From Bradysia coprophila (lineage: Eukaryota; Arthropoda; Insecta; Diptera; Sciaridae): 64,000 nucleotides of DNA. Location of the stretch: positions 9,040,501-9,104,500 of the forward strand of contig NW_023503608.1 in the NCBI RefSeq assembly GCF_014529535.1, read 5' to 3'. The notes under the pieces were generated by a model. The model had not been told where the DNA came from. It ran no database searches and worked only from the letters and a program-made list of their open reading frames with translations. The translations under genes and the position numbers were made by a program. Below, piece after piece: positions 14,101 through 24,102 of this stretch; position 1 is the first letter of the stretch; each line of letters begins with the position of its first letter.

Positions 14101-17100
14101 TATCCAAAATAAATTAATTTTATAATTCAAATATTTACTGAAAAATTAAATTTGGGAATGTGTAGTGGGATCGGAATTTCCATTCTTTTTACTTTCGTTG
14201 CACAAAAGTATATAATATACTGACGACAACACCGTGGAAGAAATGCTAAAATACAAATTAAGATTTTTGTACAATTAGTTGTGTCATCCACACATCAAAT
14301 AAATAATTCGCCCACAAAAATACCTCCTCACAAATTTCTCCTTAACATTTTTAATTTATGCCAAACTCTCTCTCAACATTTTGTTTGCAGCGAGTATGGA
14401 TGTGAGTGAAAGAAAGAAAGAAAATCGTAATTGCGCGATGTGTATATTACCATGTGTACGACGTATATAACATATTTACATAAAATATTATTTAATTCGT
14501 GTAAATTTTCTTGTTTTACAATGTTCTGTAATTTAAGCGGAATTCGACCCTTATCGTGAATGTATCTTACACTGGTGTATACCATACACATAATATGTAT
14601 AGACACAACATTATTATAATCGTTAGTTTACCTGAATTTATTAAAATAATACGAAGCGGGCTTGTTAAAATTCTTTCGTTAAAAATTATTATAATTTCTC
14701 TAAAATTATGTTCGAAAATACAATGTTATCATATCGGTGCTTCATGCTGTAAATTTTAAATTAACCAGTTAAAGGTGTCTATTGATAATATGAAGTTTAT
14801 AGTATTCTCGTACTGATAGATCTTCAATGAAAACATAAGATTTAGACTCACAGTCAGTAAATATACAAAACATACTTGTGTTGCGCACCCATCATGCGTG
14901 TTTGTGTAATCGGAATTCTGACCAGCAGGTGAGAATTCATATTGAATCTTCGCTAAGCGGACAGTGTTGGGCCGGTCATTATTTTAATTATTCCCTAGCT
15001 AAATTACAAAACAGTGGACCATCTGCAAGTCCTCTGTTTTATATGCAAAACATTTCTAAGAAATATTCCGTTGAAATTATGGCAAAAATAAGTAACTGAC
15101 TGGTATCATTGCTTATAAAATGTAAATAAAATGGAATTGATGAGCTACTAAACGGAACCATAAACGTGATTACAATCGTAAGTATTGTATTCGAATAATA
15201 ACTCTCGTAAGATGTTGCTGGTTTCAATAAGTCCGTCTTGTAAGAGTCAGCCGAAAATGTGTTTTTTTTTGTAGCTTGTTCGTATGTTTTTCTATTTTTG
15301 TTTGTTTTACGTCCAAATATTTAGGGATATGTGAAGCTATGTCTGCTATAGTTGTAAGAGAATTGGCTTTATTTGTCTCTCTAAACTCTATCCAATAAAC
15401 TTTCACCATAAGACTTATAGTTGGTATTGGGTATATCGTAATATACTAACTCGCTTTTAAACTTCCTCCCTTTGCATCTTGAACAATTTGTAAGTGAAAC
15501 TAAATCTAATTAATAAAAGCTTTTCTGTCGCCTTATCTCTATGTTCCTCAATAGTTTCAGATAACTTTCGGATTCATCACAAGGTATTTAGGATGGATGA
15601 AAAATTTCGTTCATCTTGTATGTAATTTGTATGTACGAAATCTAGCGAATTGAACGATAATTTACGGGGAAAATGTCTGAAGAAAGTGAAAATAACAAAA
15701 ACTTTGATCCGTCAATAAAGGACGACGAATTTGAATGTTATAGCTGACCGAATGAGTAGGCTGAAAGTGGCTTAAATCAGCAACAAATGCAAATGCTATT
15801 TAGTGCTATTTAATGACTCCTTTGACAAAATTTTGGTATCGAAAAATCGTGTGCGAGTTCACCTTTTACGTAGTTGAAAAAAGAGTTGTTTTAGCACCGT
15901 GTGCCAAATTACCCCACGCCATTTTTAGAGGCAACAATAATCGATACATTTGTAGCAAGTACTTCTAGATAACTTGTTAGAACATAGACTCGTGAGGTTT
16001 TACTCAGCCACAAAAGTATTTTAGAGCCAAGTTTCATGAAAGAAACGTAGATACAAAATCTGGAACTATGAGGAAACACTACTGGAAGAGAAAAGTGAAA
16101 TTCGACATGTTTTTTGATTTGGGAGATGTTGTGGTCTGTAATTGATTCCACAAGAATTTCCTTGAGCAAATGAACATCTAGATTTTTATTTTCTAAAGTT
16201 TGTTACGCCCGCGTTTGCAACAAGTATGGAATACTGAAGTAAAAGATCTAAATTTTTATTTGTCAAACCAATTTTGTGTGAGATCATTTACAAGCCCCAA
16301 ACTCCCAAAAACGGAAAACATGTAGAATTTCACTTTTCTATGTCAATATATGGTTGAAAATAAATAATAAGTGAAGTCGTTGGTAGGCTAATTAAGTTGT
16401 CGTTTATTTTACTTTTATTTTTTTGTTTTTAAAATTGATATTATATTTACAGCGTTTGCTTTCCAGCCATCCCATTAATTTTTATGTTTTTTCCTAACCA
16501 TTTTTCTATGTTAAATGTTAACCAAATTGTTTTATATTTTTTGAAAATTTATTTAACGTGTGAGATTTTGTTTGAAATTAATAAATTTGCTAAATTTATT
16601 TTTGCAGAAATCAAAGCAAGGAAAAAGCAATCCGGTGAGTAACGGTTTCATACGATAAAAAAAATTCATTGCAACGAACTTACGGCACACATTTTCTTTT
16701 ATTATTTATTACTATTTCATTTTCCTGATTTAAATTTAAATATCAATCAACATGCATCATCTTAATTCATTCTAAATTCTCATATTATTTTTAATTACTC
16801 GGTGCATATAACATTCGAAACAAACGAGTTATGATGTTGTGTGATGTATAGACGTATATCATATTAATAACTAACTACCTACCTAATATACTTATTCATA
16901 ATTGTGTTTTGTTTTCACATTTCTATTTGTTTTGTTATTTCCATTTTTTTCCATCGTTTTTCTATAGTTTACATTTTTCACGCATAAATATTTCGAGTAA
17001 TTTTTCATTGCGTTTGTTTATTGCCAGTTACACTTTTCAATTTGCATCTATTTTATGCATACGAAAATGGTAAATTAAAATTTATAAAAAAAAATCTGAA

Positions 17101-18952
17101 AGCAACTAATTATTTATTATACTTTACATTGTTGTTAAAAGACGATTTTTTCCTTTATTTTTCTTCTTTTTTTTGTGTTCGTTATTTATAACAGAGGTAG
17201 TTGTGCTTTTGAACCCATTTTTAATTGCATTTTGTTTTATTTATGTTGATTTATGTTGATATGATTATTAATAAAAATTAAATTGTTTAAAAATGTGCGG
17301 TGCAGTGTTGCCATTTTTTTTTTAAATTTCGCTTGTTGTGGTGTTATCTAAAAAAATACTAGAAAAATAAGAAGTGACAATTACAATCGAATTCTCTTAA
17401 TTCATTTCAAGGCTGTAAACTTTGGCAAGGTCATGTAGATGCAGATAGGCGTGACACACCACGTTTCATACAAAAAATACAAAAAATTCACCACGCCATA
17501 CAAATTCAATTTTGGTGAATTTGTTTGTATGGAAAAGGATTGTTTCCCCGTATCTAATAAAATGGTGATGATGGCGATCTGCGTGACCTCCCCAACGTTT
17601 ACAGCCTTGATTCATTCGATTCATTCCACATGTTCGACATTTACGTAAGTCTGAATATTGCATGTGGAATGTATAACATGATGTTATTCACATCAATTGG
17701 ATTGTAATCGTTGAAAATGTGAGCTCTTTATTTACGCCCCACTGTATGTTAGAAATCAAAAGTCCAAGTAATGTAATATTATCAGCGATACCTGGTCATG
17801 ATCCTCGGAGCATTACTATTAATTTTGCCTTAGTATTATTTTGATTATTTCTATAACGCTGTACGTTTCCTTTATAAGTATTTCCATTAACTTAGTCTTA
17901 TTGTCAAATAAATTCAATTCCAAAATTTTAGCCTGACCTCCATTTTAATTTTGGTTCCTTGTTTGTAGTCGGCAAGTATATCATAAGATTTCCACATGTT
18001 ACGCACGGCTATTACAACGAGTTCAGAAATAAGCGACAAAACGCATGTTCAGAAAAATGAAGCAAGAGATTTGAAATCAGTCTCACTCGTAATTAGTTTT
18101 CACAATAATTTTTGCGATATAAGAAAAAGGGTCGAGTTTTACAAAACTTTTCAGACTTAATCATTACTAAGAAAGACATATCGGCTTTTAATACTACGCA
18201 GTAATTCGAAGATCATTTTTATAACGCTGATGCCATCTTCAATTGAATTATATCTTTCGAGTCCGATCAGCCATTTGCTCCTTGTAATGAAATCTAGTAT
18301 ATATTAGGTCACGAAAATCCATTCTCCTTGTTAACAGTCTGTAAGGGGACAAAGTGTTATCTCGATGTGATCTTACATGAAACTAACAAATAACTATTAT
18401 TAGACGTTCAGAGAACTAAAACATCTGTTCAATAATTGCAGAAAAAGATTTGGGATTCCTTCGGATTGGTTCGCTGAACGTTCGAGTGAAACGAACGACG
18501 GAAGCATTCAGCAACTTCCTGGGTGTGGGCAGCAACCAGACTCGGATTCCGCCACCATACTTAAGGACTAGTGCACCATCATCCATGTCATATTTCGAAA
18601 AAGTTCACAAGAATTGGGGTTCGGCAGACAACATCATTCCTCATGGGAGAAACGTAAGTGGTCATCTTAATAATAATATGTATGAGTGTCAGTGTTAATT
18701 TTCTCCGGTTTTTCTCAGTCTAAGAAAATGGATTCTGCATCAATGCCACCACCTAAAATTGGCCCTGTAAAGAAACGTCGATCGAAGCGTGCGTTTGATG
18801 TTAATACCGGAGGTTATCGAAGCGTTCCGACCACTCCAAATCAACAGAGAGCAAAATCCGGTGTTCCAACTTTAATGGAGAATCCGAATAATCAATCAGA
18901 GTCGGAGTCTGATTCAGCATGTGGATTTGATTCGAACTGGAAAGATGGATAG
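2164..18952 (+). CDS. sowah: Sosondowah (SOWAH family) ankyrin-repeat protein, 3' part of gene
   Basis: Exons read as join(2164..2253, [2372..2377], 7977..8049, 11214..11303, 16608..16634, 18442..18653, 18719..18952); the first exons lie upstream of the window. The first exon gives the ankyrin repeat TALHWAAKHGNEDVVKLI, the next GYTPLHLAMQFGKDNIFELL, then ADRDILDWSGRKPLDYRK, which together match the paired ankyrin repeats of SOWAH proteins. The later exons give the family's conserved tail (EKDLGFLRIGSLNVRVK, TEAFSNFLGVG), a proline/basic stretch (KKRRSKRAFD) and an acidic-serine end (ESESDSACGFDSNWKDG, stop 18950-18952). All phases agree, with or without the 6-nt exon. Exon 16608-16634 is a 27-nt micro-exon. 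Introns reach about 5 kb and hold transposons. SOWAH proteins are poorly understood; no enzymatic role is implied. An alternative ending at 11662 is listed separately. Confidence 0.9.
2372..2377 (+). CDS. sowah: Candidate 6-nt micro-exon (Asn-Gly) of sosondowah
   Basis: Six bases (AATGGG) sit between an AG (2370-2371) and a very good donor GTAAGA (2378-2383). Spliced in phase 0 between the exons ending ..NSRT and starting GYTPLHLA they would give NSRT-NG-GYTPLHLA. As I remember the vertebrate homologues, they have an x-G-G-Y-T spacing at this point, so the two residues restore a normal ankyrin-repeat length. The acceptor lacks a strong pyrimidine tract, which is the main doubt. Confidence 0.45.
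8414..9615. mobile_element. Foldback transposon with arms of about 540 bp, CTCA target duplication
   Basis: The sequence from 8414 (CACGGTGCGGTTGAATG..) is repeated in inverted order ending at 9615 (..CATTCAACCGCACCGTG). The arms match, with scattered differences, over about 8414-8960 and 9070-9615, leaving a loop near 8960-9070. Four bases CTCA flank both ends (8410-8413 and 9616-9619), as expected of a target-site duplication. The element sits in a sosondowah intron. The CAC..GTG ends and 4-bp duplication recall Chapaev-type cut-and-paste elements, but there is no transposase gene, so the family is open. The open frames inside it are arm sequence and not a gene. Confidence 0.9.
9790..11213. 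other. Sosondowah intron with degenerate AGGTCA-rich block
   Basis: Non-coding. 9790-9820 carries a fragment (GTCAATAACAGATGACT) of the TTAA MITE family described below. 10005-10245 has several AGGTCA/TGACCT-like half-sites, including overlapping direct repeats near 10145-10160 and 10187-10200, with a loosely inverted partner at 10015-10085. Nothing gene-like was found in the rest; the stretch ends at the acceptor CTAAGCAG before 11214. Confidence 0.5.
11214..11662 (+). CDS. sowah: Alternative terminal exon of sosondowah (read-through of donor at 11304)
   Basis: The exon 11214-11303 can be spliced at GTGAGT (11304) or read through. Read-through keeps the frame open for a further 119 codons to TAG at 11660-11662. 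The added tail is Ser/Thr/Asn/Gln-rich and basic (SKRHKRAVSSTGLVHRTQSM, then QQQPSSPSNSIASTNNN, ending FRKKFGTIGRKFDRYDKDS), unlike translated intron. A poly(A) signal follows at 11836. This predicts a short isoform that keeps the ankyrin repeats but swaps the conserved FLRIGSLNVRV tail for a basic, low-complexity one. An open frame of this length can occur by chance, but the composition, abrupt stop and nearby AATAAA argue for use. Confidence 0.6.
11836..11841 (+). terminator. Poly(A) signal for short sosondowah isoform
   Basis: AATAAA, directly followed by a second overlapping AATAAA, about 175 nt after the stop at 11662. It is the expected distance for 3' end formation of the read-through isoform. 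Confidence 0.5.
12301..12618 (+). CDS. Unrecognised 105-codon open frame inside sosondowah intron
   Basis: The open frame has a soluble, protein-like middle (ILDSVDPTQSGLFSQG, FFSETMRQDGLIELGFQESQ) and does not overlap any repeat I can see. Its beginning (MTWWHLLKSIK) is poor and no splice partner or family was found. It may be a fragment of a retrocopy or chance. I give no function. Confidence 0.2.
   Translation: MTWWHLLKSIKTVRIILNIVLHRFHICLAECITALGILDSVDPTQSGLFSQGAIRLNTFFSETMRQDGLIELGFQESQFTGPLFKNKIAPLVHYSQTHFMFIPFV
13405..13515 (-). repeat. Copy of the TTAA MITE family (partial)
   Basis: Carries the family's landmarks in reverse orientation: GATACCAAATCTATTACTTC, TATTTTGCTATATAAGA, then TCGTTGTTGTCTGTAACAGA. 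A second partial copy in the same orientation is at 3355-3500 (TATTTTGCTATATAAGACA ... CGTTGTCAATAACAGATGAC). Neither retains both ends. Confidence 0.65.
13900..16607. other. Sosondowah intron, no gene seen
   Basis: AT-rich intron sequence. A 24-codon open frame starts at 15674 (MSEESENNKNFDPSIKDDEF..) with an acidic, protein-like composition but stops at once; I treat it as noise or a tiny relic. Ends with the acceptor TTTGCAG before the 27-nt exon at 16608. Confidence 0.4.
17408..17609. mobile_element. hAT-like MITE, copy 1
   Basis: 202-bp element with inverted ends CAAGGCTGTAAAC../..GTTTACAGCCTTG, extending imperfectly for about 35 bp. It is flanked by near-identical 8-mers (ATTCATTT at 17400-17407, ATTCATTC at 17610-17617). 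Eight-base duplications and non-coding interior point to a non-autonomous hAT element. A second copy lies at 61239-61407. Confidence 0.8.
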
Positions 18953-19178
18953 TTTAAGAGAATCGTTTTTAGTGGATTTAAGTGATTAAAAGTCTTAAAG
19001 ATTCAATTGTTTGTCATTAGTTAGTTTGAACTTGGTAGGATACATTCAGTCTGAATTGTTTGTAGGACTGCCAAATGATTAATGTTTGATGTACATTTCT
19101 ATGTAGTTAAGTCGGTTCTCAAAATATTACTCGAGTATGTAAGGTTTATTAACAAGATAATGGAAGACAACCAGTGGT

Positions 19179-19184
19179 AATAAA
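19179..19184 (+). terminator. Poly(A) signal of sosondowah long isoform
   Basis: AATAAA about 230 nt downstream of the stop at 18952, followed by a GT/T-rich stretch. Confidence 0.5.
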
Positions 19185-19384
19185 TTTTGTTTAACAAGTT
19201 GAACATTTTGTGTTTTGATAAGTTCTTGAACCCTTTGGAAATTCTTACGAAAAATAAGTCTCACCTACATACTAGCATGGTCATTCGGGTCTATGGTTAT
19301 TTGTTTACCGAGTGAAGAAAATATGAATTTCCAACAAGAGCGACGTTTTGCTGATGTTAGTATTTCCTATTTTCTTCCAGTACA

Positions 19385-20030
19385 AGGCGCGGTTTAATGG
19401 AGTTTAATAAAACATGTCGTCGCAAATTTGATATTTATGCATATTCTGGGTCTGCTCGCAATCCTGGACAACATTCCACAAAAAAATTTGATTTTTAACC
19501 ATCGGACCAAGACTCCCTAGAGTGCTCTGAAAGTGCGATAGAACTGATTGGAGTTGCAATCGATAGGGTATGGAATTCTGATAGTTACGGTATAAACAAT
19601 TTGTTTAATTTTGTGCAAGGTAGACCGGTGGCGACTCGTTGAAGTTGAAAAGTGATGATTTTTGGAAGGTTCCACAGGCGGGATACTTGAGTCACAGAGG
19701 TGGTAATTAGTTGTGCTAGTAGATGGGCATTACCTGTACCATTATAAAAAAAACTTTTTGGAAACCGTCTATAGACAAGTTTACAGTGGTTCAAAATTTT
19801 TCTCAGCTATTTGGCCATACTTGTGAAACTCACCTAAGTTACATTAAAAATAATTTTTCGCCGCCAAACTGCTTGATTTTGGTATGCTGCTGGTCTAAGC
19901 TTTCCATCAACACCACATTTGCTATATCTCACTTCAACATTACCATTCTATTGAGTGCCTAAGAGAGGTTAGTCCATCTACGACGAAATTTTTGGTCAGC
20001 TTGAATGAAAAATAGTATATGCCACACGTA
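19385..20030 (+). repeat. Diverged single arm related to the 8414-9615 foldback element
   Basis: The order of landmarks follows the left arm at 8414: GCGGTTTAATGGAGTTTAAT, CACAAAAAAATTTGATTTTTA, a GTTGCAATCGATAG block, TTGAAGTTGAAAA, a GGGATACTTGAG block like the right-arm version, and CTACGACGAAATTTTTGG like the loop. Identity is low and no inverted partner follows, so this is an old, truncated relative. Confidence 0.6.
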
Positions 20031-20487
20031 ACAAAATGGTGCTTGTTTTTTTACCACCTGGGTCAAAAACCACATTTTGTTCCTAGTGACATAATATACT
20101 TTTTTCTTCCCTGTCAAAACAAGAGAGGAGAAAATGGACATTCTCTCTGTTATTTTAGCAACTCCCATTGTAAGTGCGCCAGCAATTCGAAATGGGAAGT
20201 GAGAAGAAGATAACTAACGCAGCGTTGGAATTATTATTTTTCGTTTAATTTTTCGGTGTCCACACATTCAATTTCAATTCAAAATTCAAATTCTGAGGCA
20301 CACTTTCGGCGTGAACTTCGATCCCTTTGAAATAAGGAAAAGTTGTGTTCTGGCCATCGTAATAATATAGGGTAGATAAGTAATGTCAAAGCAACTTTAT
20401 GCGGAAAGATCACATGGATGTCGCGCGAAATAATGTCATACAAATATTTGAAAATAATTGAAACTGCATTTCTCAATTTCTTTTTAG

Positions 20488-21434
20488 CCCCGTACGAAGT
20501 ACAAAGGGGCTTATAGGATTACGATGCCGTGTGCAATTGATGGAATTCGAAGCAGACGGTAAGGGCAAAGTGTTTGCCTATGTTCATAGATGACGAATCC
20601 GCAATAAAAATTTTGTCTGTCCGTCTGTCCGTCACGTCGATATCTTGAGTAAATCAAATCCGATTTCAAAATTTTTTTTTCCCCTGAAAGATAGTCACTA
20701 AGTTTGAAGATGGGCATATTCGGGTCGGCCCTTCGTGAGTTAGGGTGAGTGATTTAAGGTCTTTTGGTGATATTTATGGCAAAACAAACGATGGAAATGT
20801 AAATGACATGGCAAATGATAGGTATTGTCAATACCAATCCAGGAAAAAAAGTTTTTTAAAATCGGGTGAGTGGACCGTGAGTTAGGGCCTTAGAAGTGAA
20901 ATGCTACTAGGGCCCTATGTGTATTTTACATAGAACTCGAGTAAATTTCATTCGTTTTTCGTATTTTTTGTTTAATTTGGAAGGTAATCGAAGGCCGAAT
21001 AGGATGTTTTTGAAAAAAAATTAATTTGGGTCCTTGGCCTAAGGCCGCTACTAGGGCCCTATGTGTATTTTACATATAACTCGAGTAAATTTCATCCGTC
21101 TTTCGTAATTTTTGTTTCATTTGGAAGGTAATCAAAGGCCGAATAGAATGTTGTTGAAAAAAAAAATTAAATCTGGGTCCTCGGACTAAGGCCGGTACTA
21201 TGGCCCTATGTGTATTTTACATACAACTCGCGTAAATTTCATCCGTTTGTCGTAATTTTTGTTTAATTTAGAAGGTAATCGAAGGCCGAATAGAATGTAG
21301 TTGAAAAAAAAATTAAATTTGGGTCCTCGGACTAAGGCCGGTACTAGGGCCCTATGTGTATTTATACTCATTAAATTAAAATTTTAGGGCGATTTGAAAT
21401 TTTTGTTTCATTTGAAAGGAACGTCGTACGGGGC
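20488..21434. mobile_element. Repeat element with GCCCCGTACGAAGTAC / CGTACGGGGC ends
   Basis: Begins GCCCCGTACGAAGTAC (20488) and ends CGTACGGGGC (21434), an inverted terminal motif. It contains a GTCCGTCTGTCCGTC block (20618-20635) followed by ATCTTGAGTAAA. The same order of motifs occurs at 57488-58535. There is no coding capacity. Interior at 20911-21360 is tandemly repeated. I do not know its transposon class. Confidence 0.7.
20911..21360. repeat. Minisatellite, period about 146 bp, a little over 3 units
   Basis: The block GGCCCTATGTGTATTTTACA recurs at 20911, 21055, 21202 and 21348, spaced 144, 147 and 146 bp. Each unit also carries CTCGAGTAAATTTCATCCG, a poly-A run and GGTCCTCGGACTAAGGCCG. 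It lies inside the CGTACGAAG element. Confidence 0.9.
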
Positions 21435-22000
21435 TTCGTAATTGCGCTATGCGCAATTTCTAAGATGTACACATTCCATAATAACTCCCAAAGTAGGGTG
21501 ACAGACGCACTAGGGTCACGTACGCAATAGATATACGGGTTTGTACGGGGCTCAGTCGCAGCAAACGCTCCGACTGTTCTGATGGCTCGTTTCTCTTCGT
21601 TTTGTGTTGTGATTCGTATTTTTTGCACTTGTATGTGCAATTTCCGAAATTTCGTTCTTCGTGTCTCATTATCTACAGTATATTATATCGATGGTTCTGA
21701 CACACACAAATTAAATTGCATAACATGATTTTTCAATCTACTGCTCGTACTGGTCCTTATAAATGAAATATTTCTCCCGTCTTCAGTCTTGAACATCACT
21801 CAAGAGCAATGTTGAAACAAAAACCGCCGTTGTTTATTACAATGTATGAATTCCAAATGTTCACTTTTACAGTGTACCATAGATTGGTGTACTAAAAGTG
21901 GTGCTGACACTGACAGAATGTGTCATTCACATCACATCAAAACAACAACAGCCGGCACGTGGTAGTCTGAAATAGGTTGAAGCTAAATTAAATTGATAAA

Positions 22001-23776
22001 ATGGGAAAGAAAGACAAAAATAAGAAAAAAGGAAAAGGCGCTGAGAAGACGGCATTAAAGACCGATAAAAAACTGGCAGCTAAGCAAAAGAAATTGCTGC
22101 AGAAAATCGGAGAGGTTAATATTGACTAGAACATGCATTTAACGAACCCACTTTTGATATTTACATTTCTTCCACCACAGGCGGATATTTCAGAAATGGT
22201 TGCAAAATTGGAAGCGGACGAGGCTCTGCGTAAAAGTGTTACCGAAACGATCGTTCCTCCACCCTCACCACGAAGTAATTTTTCATTGTGCGCCCATCCG
22301 GACAAGGAAGAACTCATTTTGTTTGGTGGCGAATTTTACAATGGTCAAACGCTGGCTGTTTACAATGACCTTGTCGTCTACAACATCTCGAAAAATGAAT
22401 GGAAACAAGTGCAGACTCGAGCTGGTCCTGCTCCACGTTCCGCACATCAAATGGTTTCGGTAGCGAATGATGGTGGACAGCTTTGGGTAAGAGTTTACCT
22501 TCATAGGTTGTATGCCGGTGATTTAATGTTACTGTCAACTTCCCAACTAGTTATTTGGTGGTGAGCTGGCTAGTCCCAGTCAACTACAGTTCTATCACTA
22601 CAAAGATCTGTGGGTCTATCGGCTAAATAGTAAGACATGGGACAAAATTGCAACCACAACTGGACCGAGTGCACGAAGTGGTCATCGCATGGTTGCCATT
22701 AAGAAAAAGTTGTTTGTCTTCGGAGGATTTTTTGATTCGAGCTTGTCATACAAATATTTCAACGATGTGTGGATGTTCGACTTGGAAACGTATCAATGGC
22801 AGGAAATAAATATAACTGGCACGATCAGACCCATACCAAGAAGTGCCGGCTGTATGGCAGCAACCAACGACGGAAAAATTTTGATTTGGGGTGGCTATTC
22901 AAAAACGAATGTCAAAAAGGAAGTCGATCGTGGAGTTACGCATGGTGACATGTTTTGTCTAGCACCAGAGAGTAAGACTTCTACTTTGAACGCCATTAGT
23001 CCTGGCATTTAAAAAAATCTATTTTCTAGAGAGCGATCCAAAGACCTGGAAGTGGACATCGGTTAAGCCTGGTGGCTTTAAACCTGTTCCCCGCAGTGGT
23101 GTAAATGTTGCAGTCGCTCCCAACGGTAAAGCCTACATATTCGGAGGTGTTTTGGACGTAGATGAGGACGAGGAAAATTTATCCGGAAATTTTAGCAATG
23201 AAATGCATTCGATTGATTTAGCGTCGTTTGCATGGCGTCAGATCGAACTCAGCGGAAAGAAGGATAAGAAGAAGTCGAAAAAGGGTGAAAAAGACGTGGA
23301 AATGGAATCGGTGGAGGAGAAAAGTGAAGTTGCAACTGTGTCATCAGATGGTGTATTCACAATGGTTGTCGGTGGTTCAGTAGACAAATCAGCTACAGTG
23401 AGTAAAATCGACGTGAACACTTGTAACACTCCATCACCTCGAATGAAGCCTGGTCTGGTCGTGTGCAAAGGAACACTGTACTTATATGGCGGTGTTTTCG
23501 AGGATGGTGACAAACAGTACACTTTGTCGGATTTCTATTCGATTGGTAAATATTTTCGAACATGCTTGCGAACGATTTAATTTATTTTCTCTTATTGAAT
23601 CCACAACCACAGATCTTCACAAGTTGGACGAATGGAAGACAATAATTGGACATGATAAAAATGCGCATGAGTGGATGGACTCAAGCAGTGAAGGATCGTC
23701 GGACGAAGACAGCGATGATGATGACGACGAAGAGGATGATGACAGTGATGATTCGGATGAAATGGACACTGATTAA
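22001..23776 (+). CDS. KLHDC4: Kelch domain-containing protein 4 homologue
   Basis: Five exons: 22001..22114, 22181..22486, 22551..22971, 23030..23545, 23613..23776, giving 506 residues, close to the roughly 520 of mammalian KLHDC4. The start at 22001 is chosen because the lysine-rich head (MGKKDKNKKKGKGAEKTALK) is the family signature. Kelch-type blades follow, each with a glycine doublet and spaced Tyr/Trp: ELILFGGEFYNGQ, then FGGELASPSQLQFYHYKDLW, VFGGFFDSSLSYKYFNDVWM, LIWGGYSKTNVKKEVDRG and LYLYGGVFEDGDKQYTLSD. A lysine-rich insert (KKDKKKSKKGEKD) interrupts a late blade. The C-terminus is strongly Asp/Glu/Ser-rich (about 23690-23770). The protein should form a beta-propeller for protein binding; its partners are not shown by sequence. 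Introns are 58-67 nt. Confidence 0.95.
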
Positions 23777-24071
23777 AATATTCAAAAATGCAAGTGAATC
23801 GGCCTTTTATTAACATAAAGATGGCGGCCAGTGTTGGCAACCAAGAACGCACATCATAAGGAACCATTCAAGTAGTGCGCACGCTAAAAAAAAGACGATT
23901 TTTAGACCCACTCACTTACGCACGCACGAGGTGAAAAATGTTAAAAATGTTTGAAGTTCGCTCTAGTCTTAACCCCTTTCCCTCATGACAACGTGTGTAC
24001 TATTTGAATGACCCCTAAGCTCACGTTTAAGTCCTATTCCAAAATTTTAACAGTTTGCTATGCGACTACAT

Positions 24072-24077
24072 TTTATT
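24072..24077 (-). terminator. Poly(A) signal for the NB-ARC/TPR gene
   Basis: TTTATT on the plus strand (AATAAA on the minus strand), 26 nt beyond the stop at 24103. The interval 23777-24102 between the converging KLHDC4 and NB-ARC genes holds both 3' ends and nothing else recognisable. Confidence 0.5.
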
Positions 24078-24102
24078 TAACGTTGGATGTGTCGATGAGT
24101 CC

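Noticed and set aside
15674-15748. 24-codon acidic micro-ORF (MSEESENNKNF..)
   Set aside because: Too short, no conservation information, in the middle of an intron with stops on both sides.
20618-20640. GTCCGTCTGTCCGTC blocks as a CRISPR or telomere-like array
   Set aside because: Only a few short units, present in both copies of one interspersed element; no spacers and a eukaryotic context.
22133-22564. KLHDC4 starting in the 22133 frame
   Set aside because: The true first exon at 22001 carries the family's MGKKDKNKKKGKG head and splices in phase 0 to 22181.
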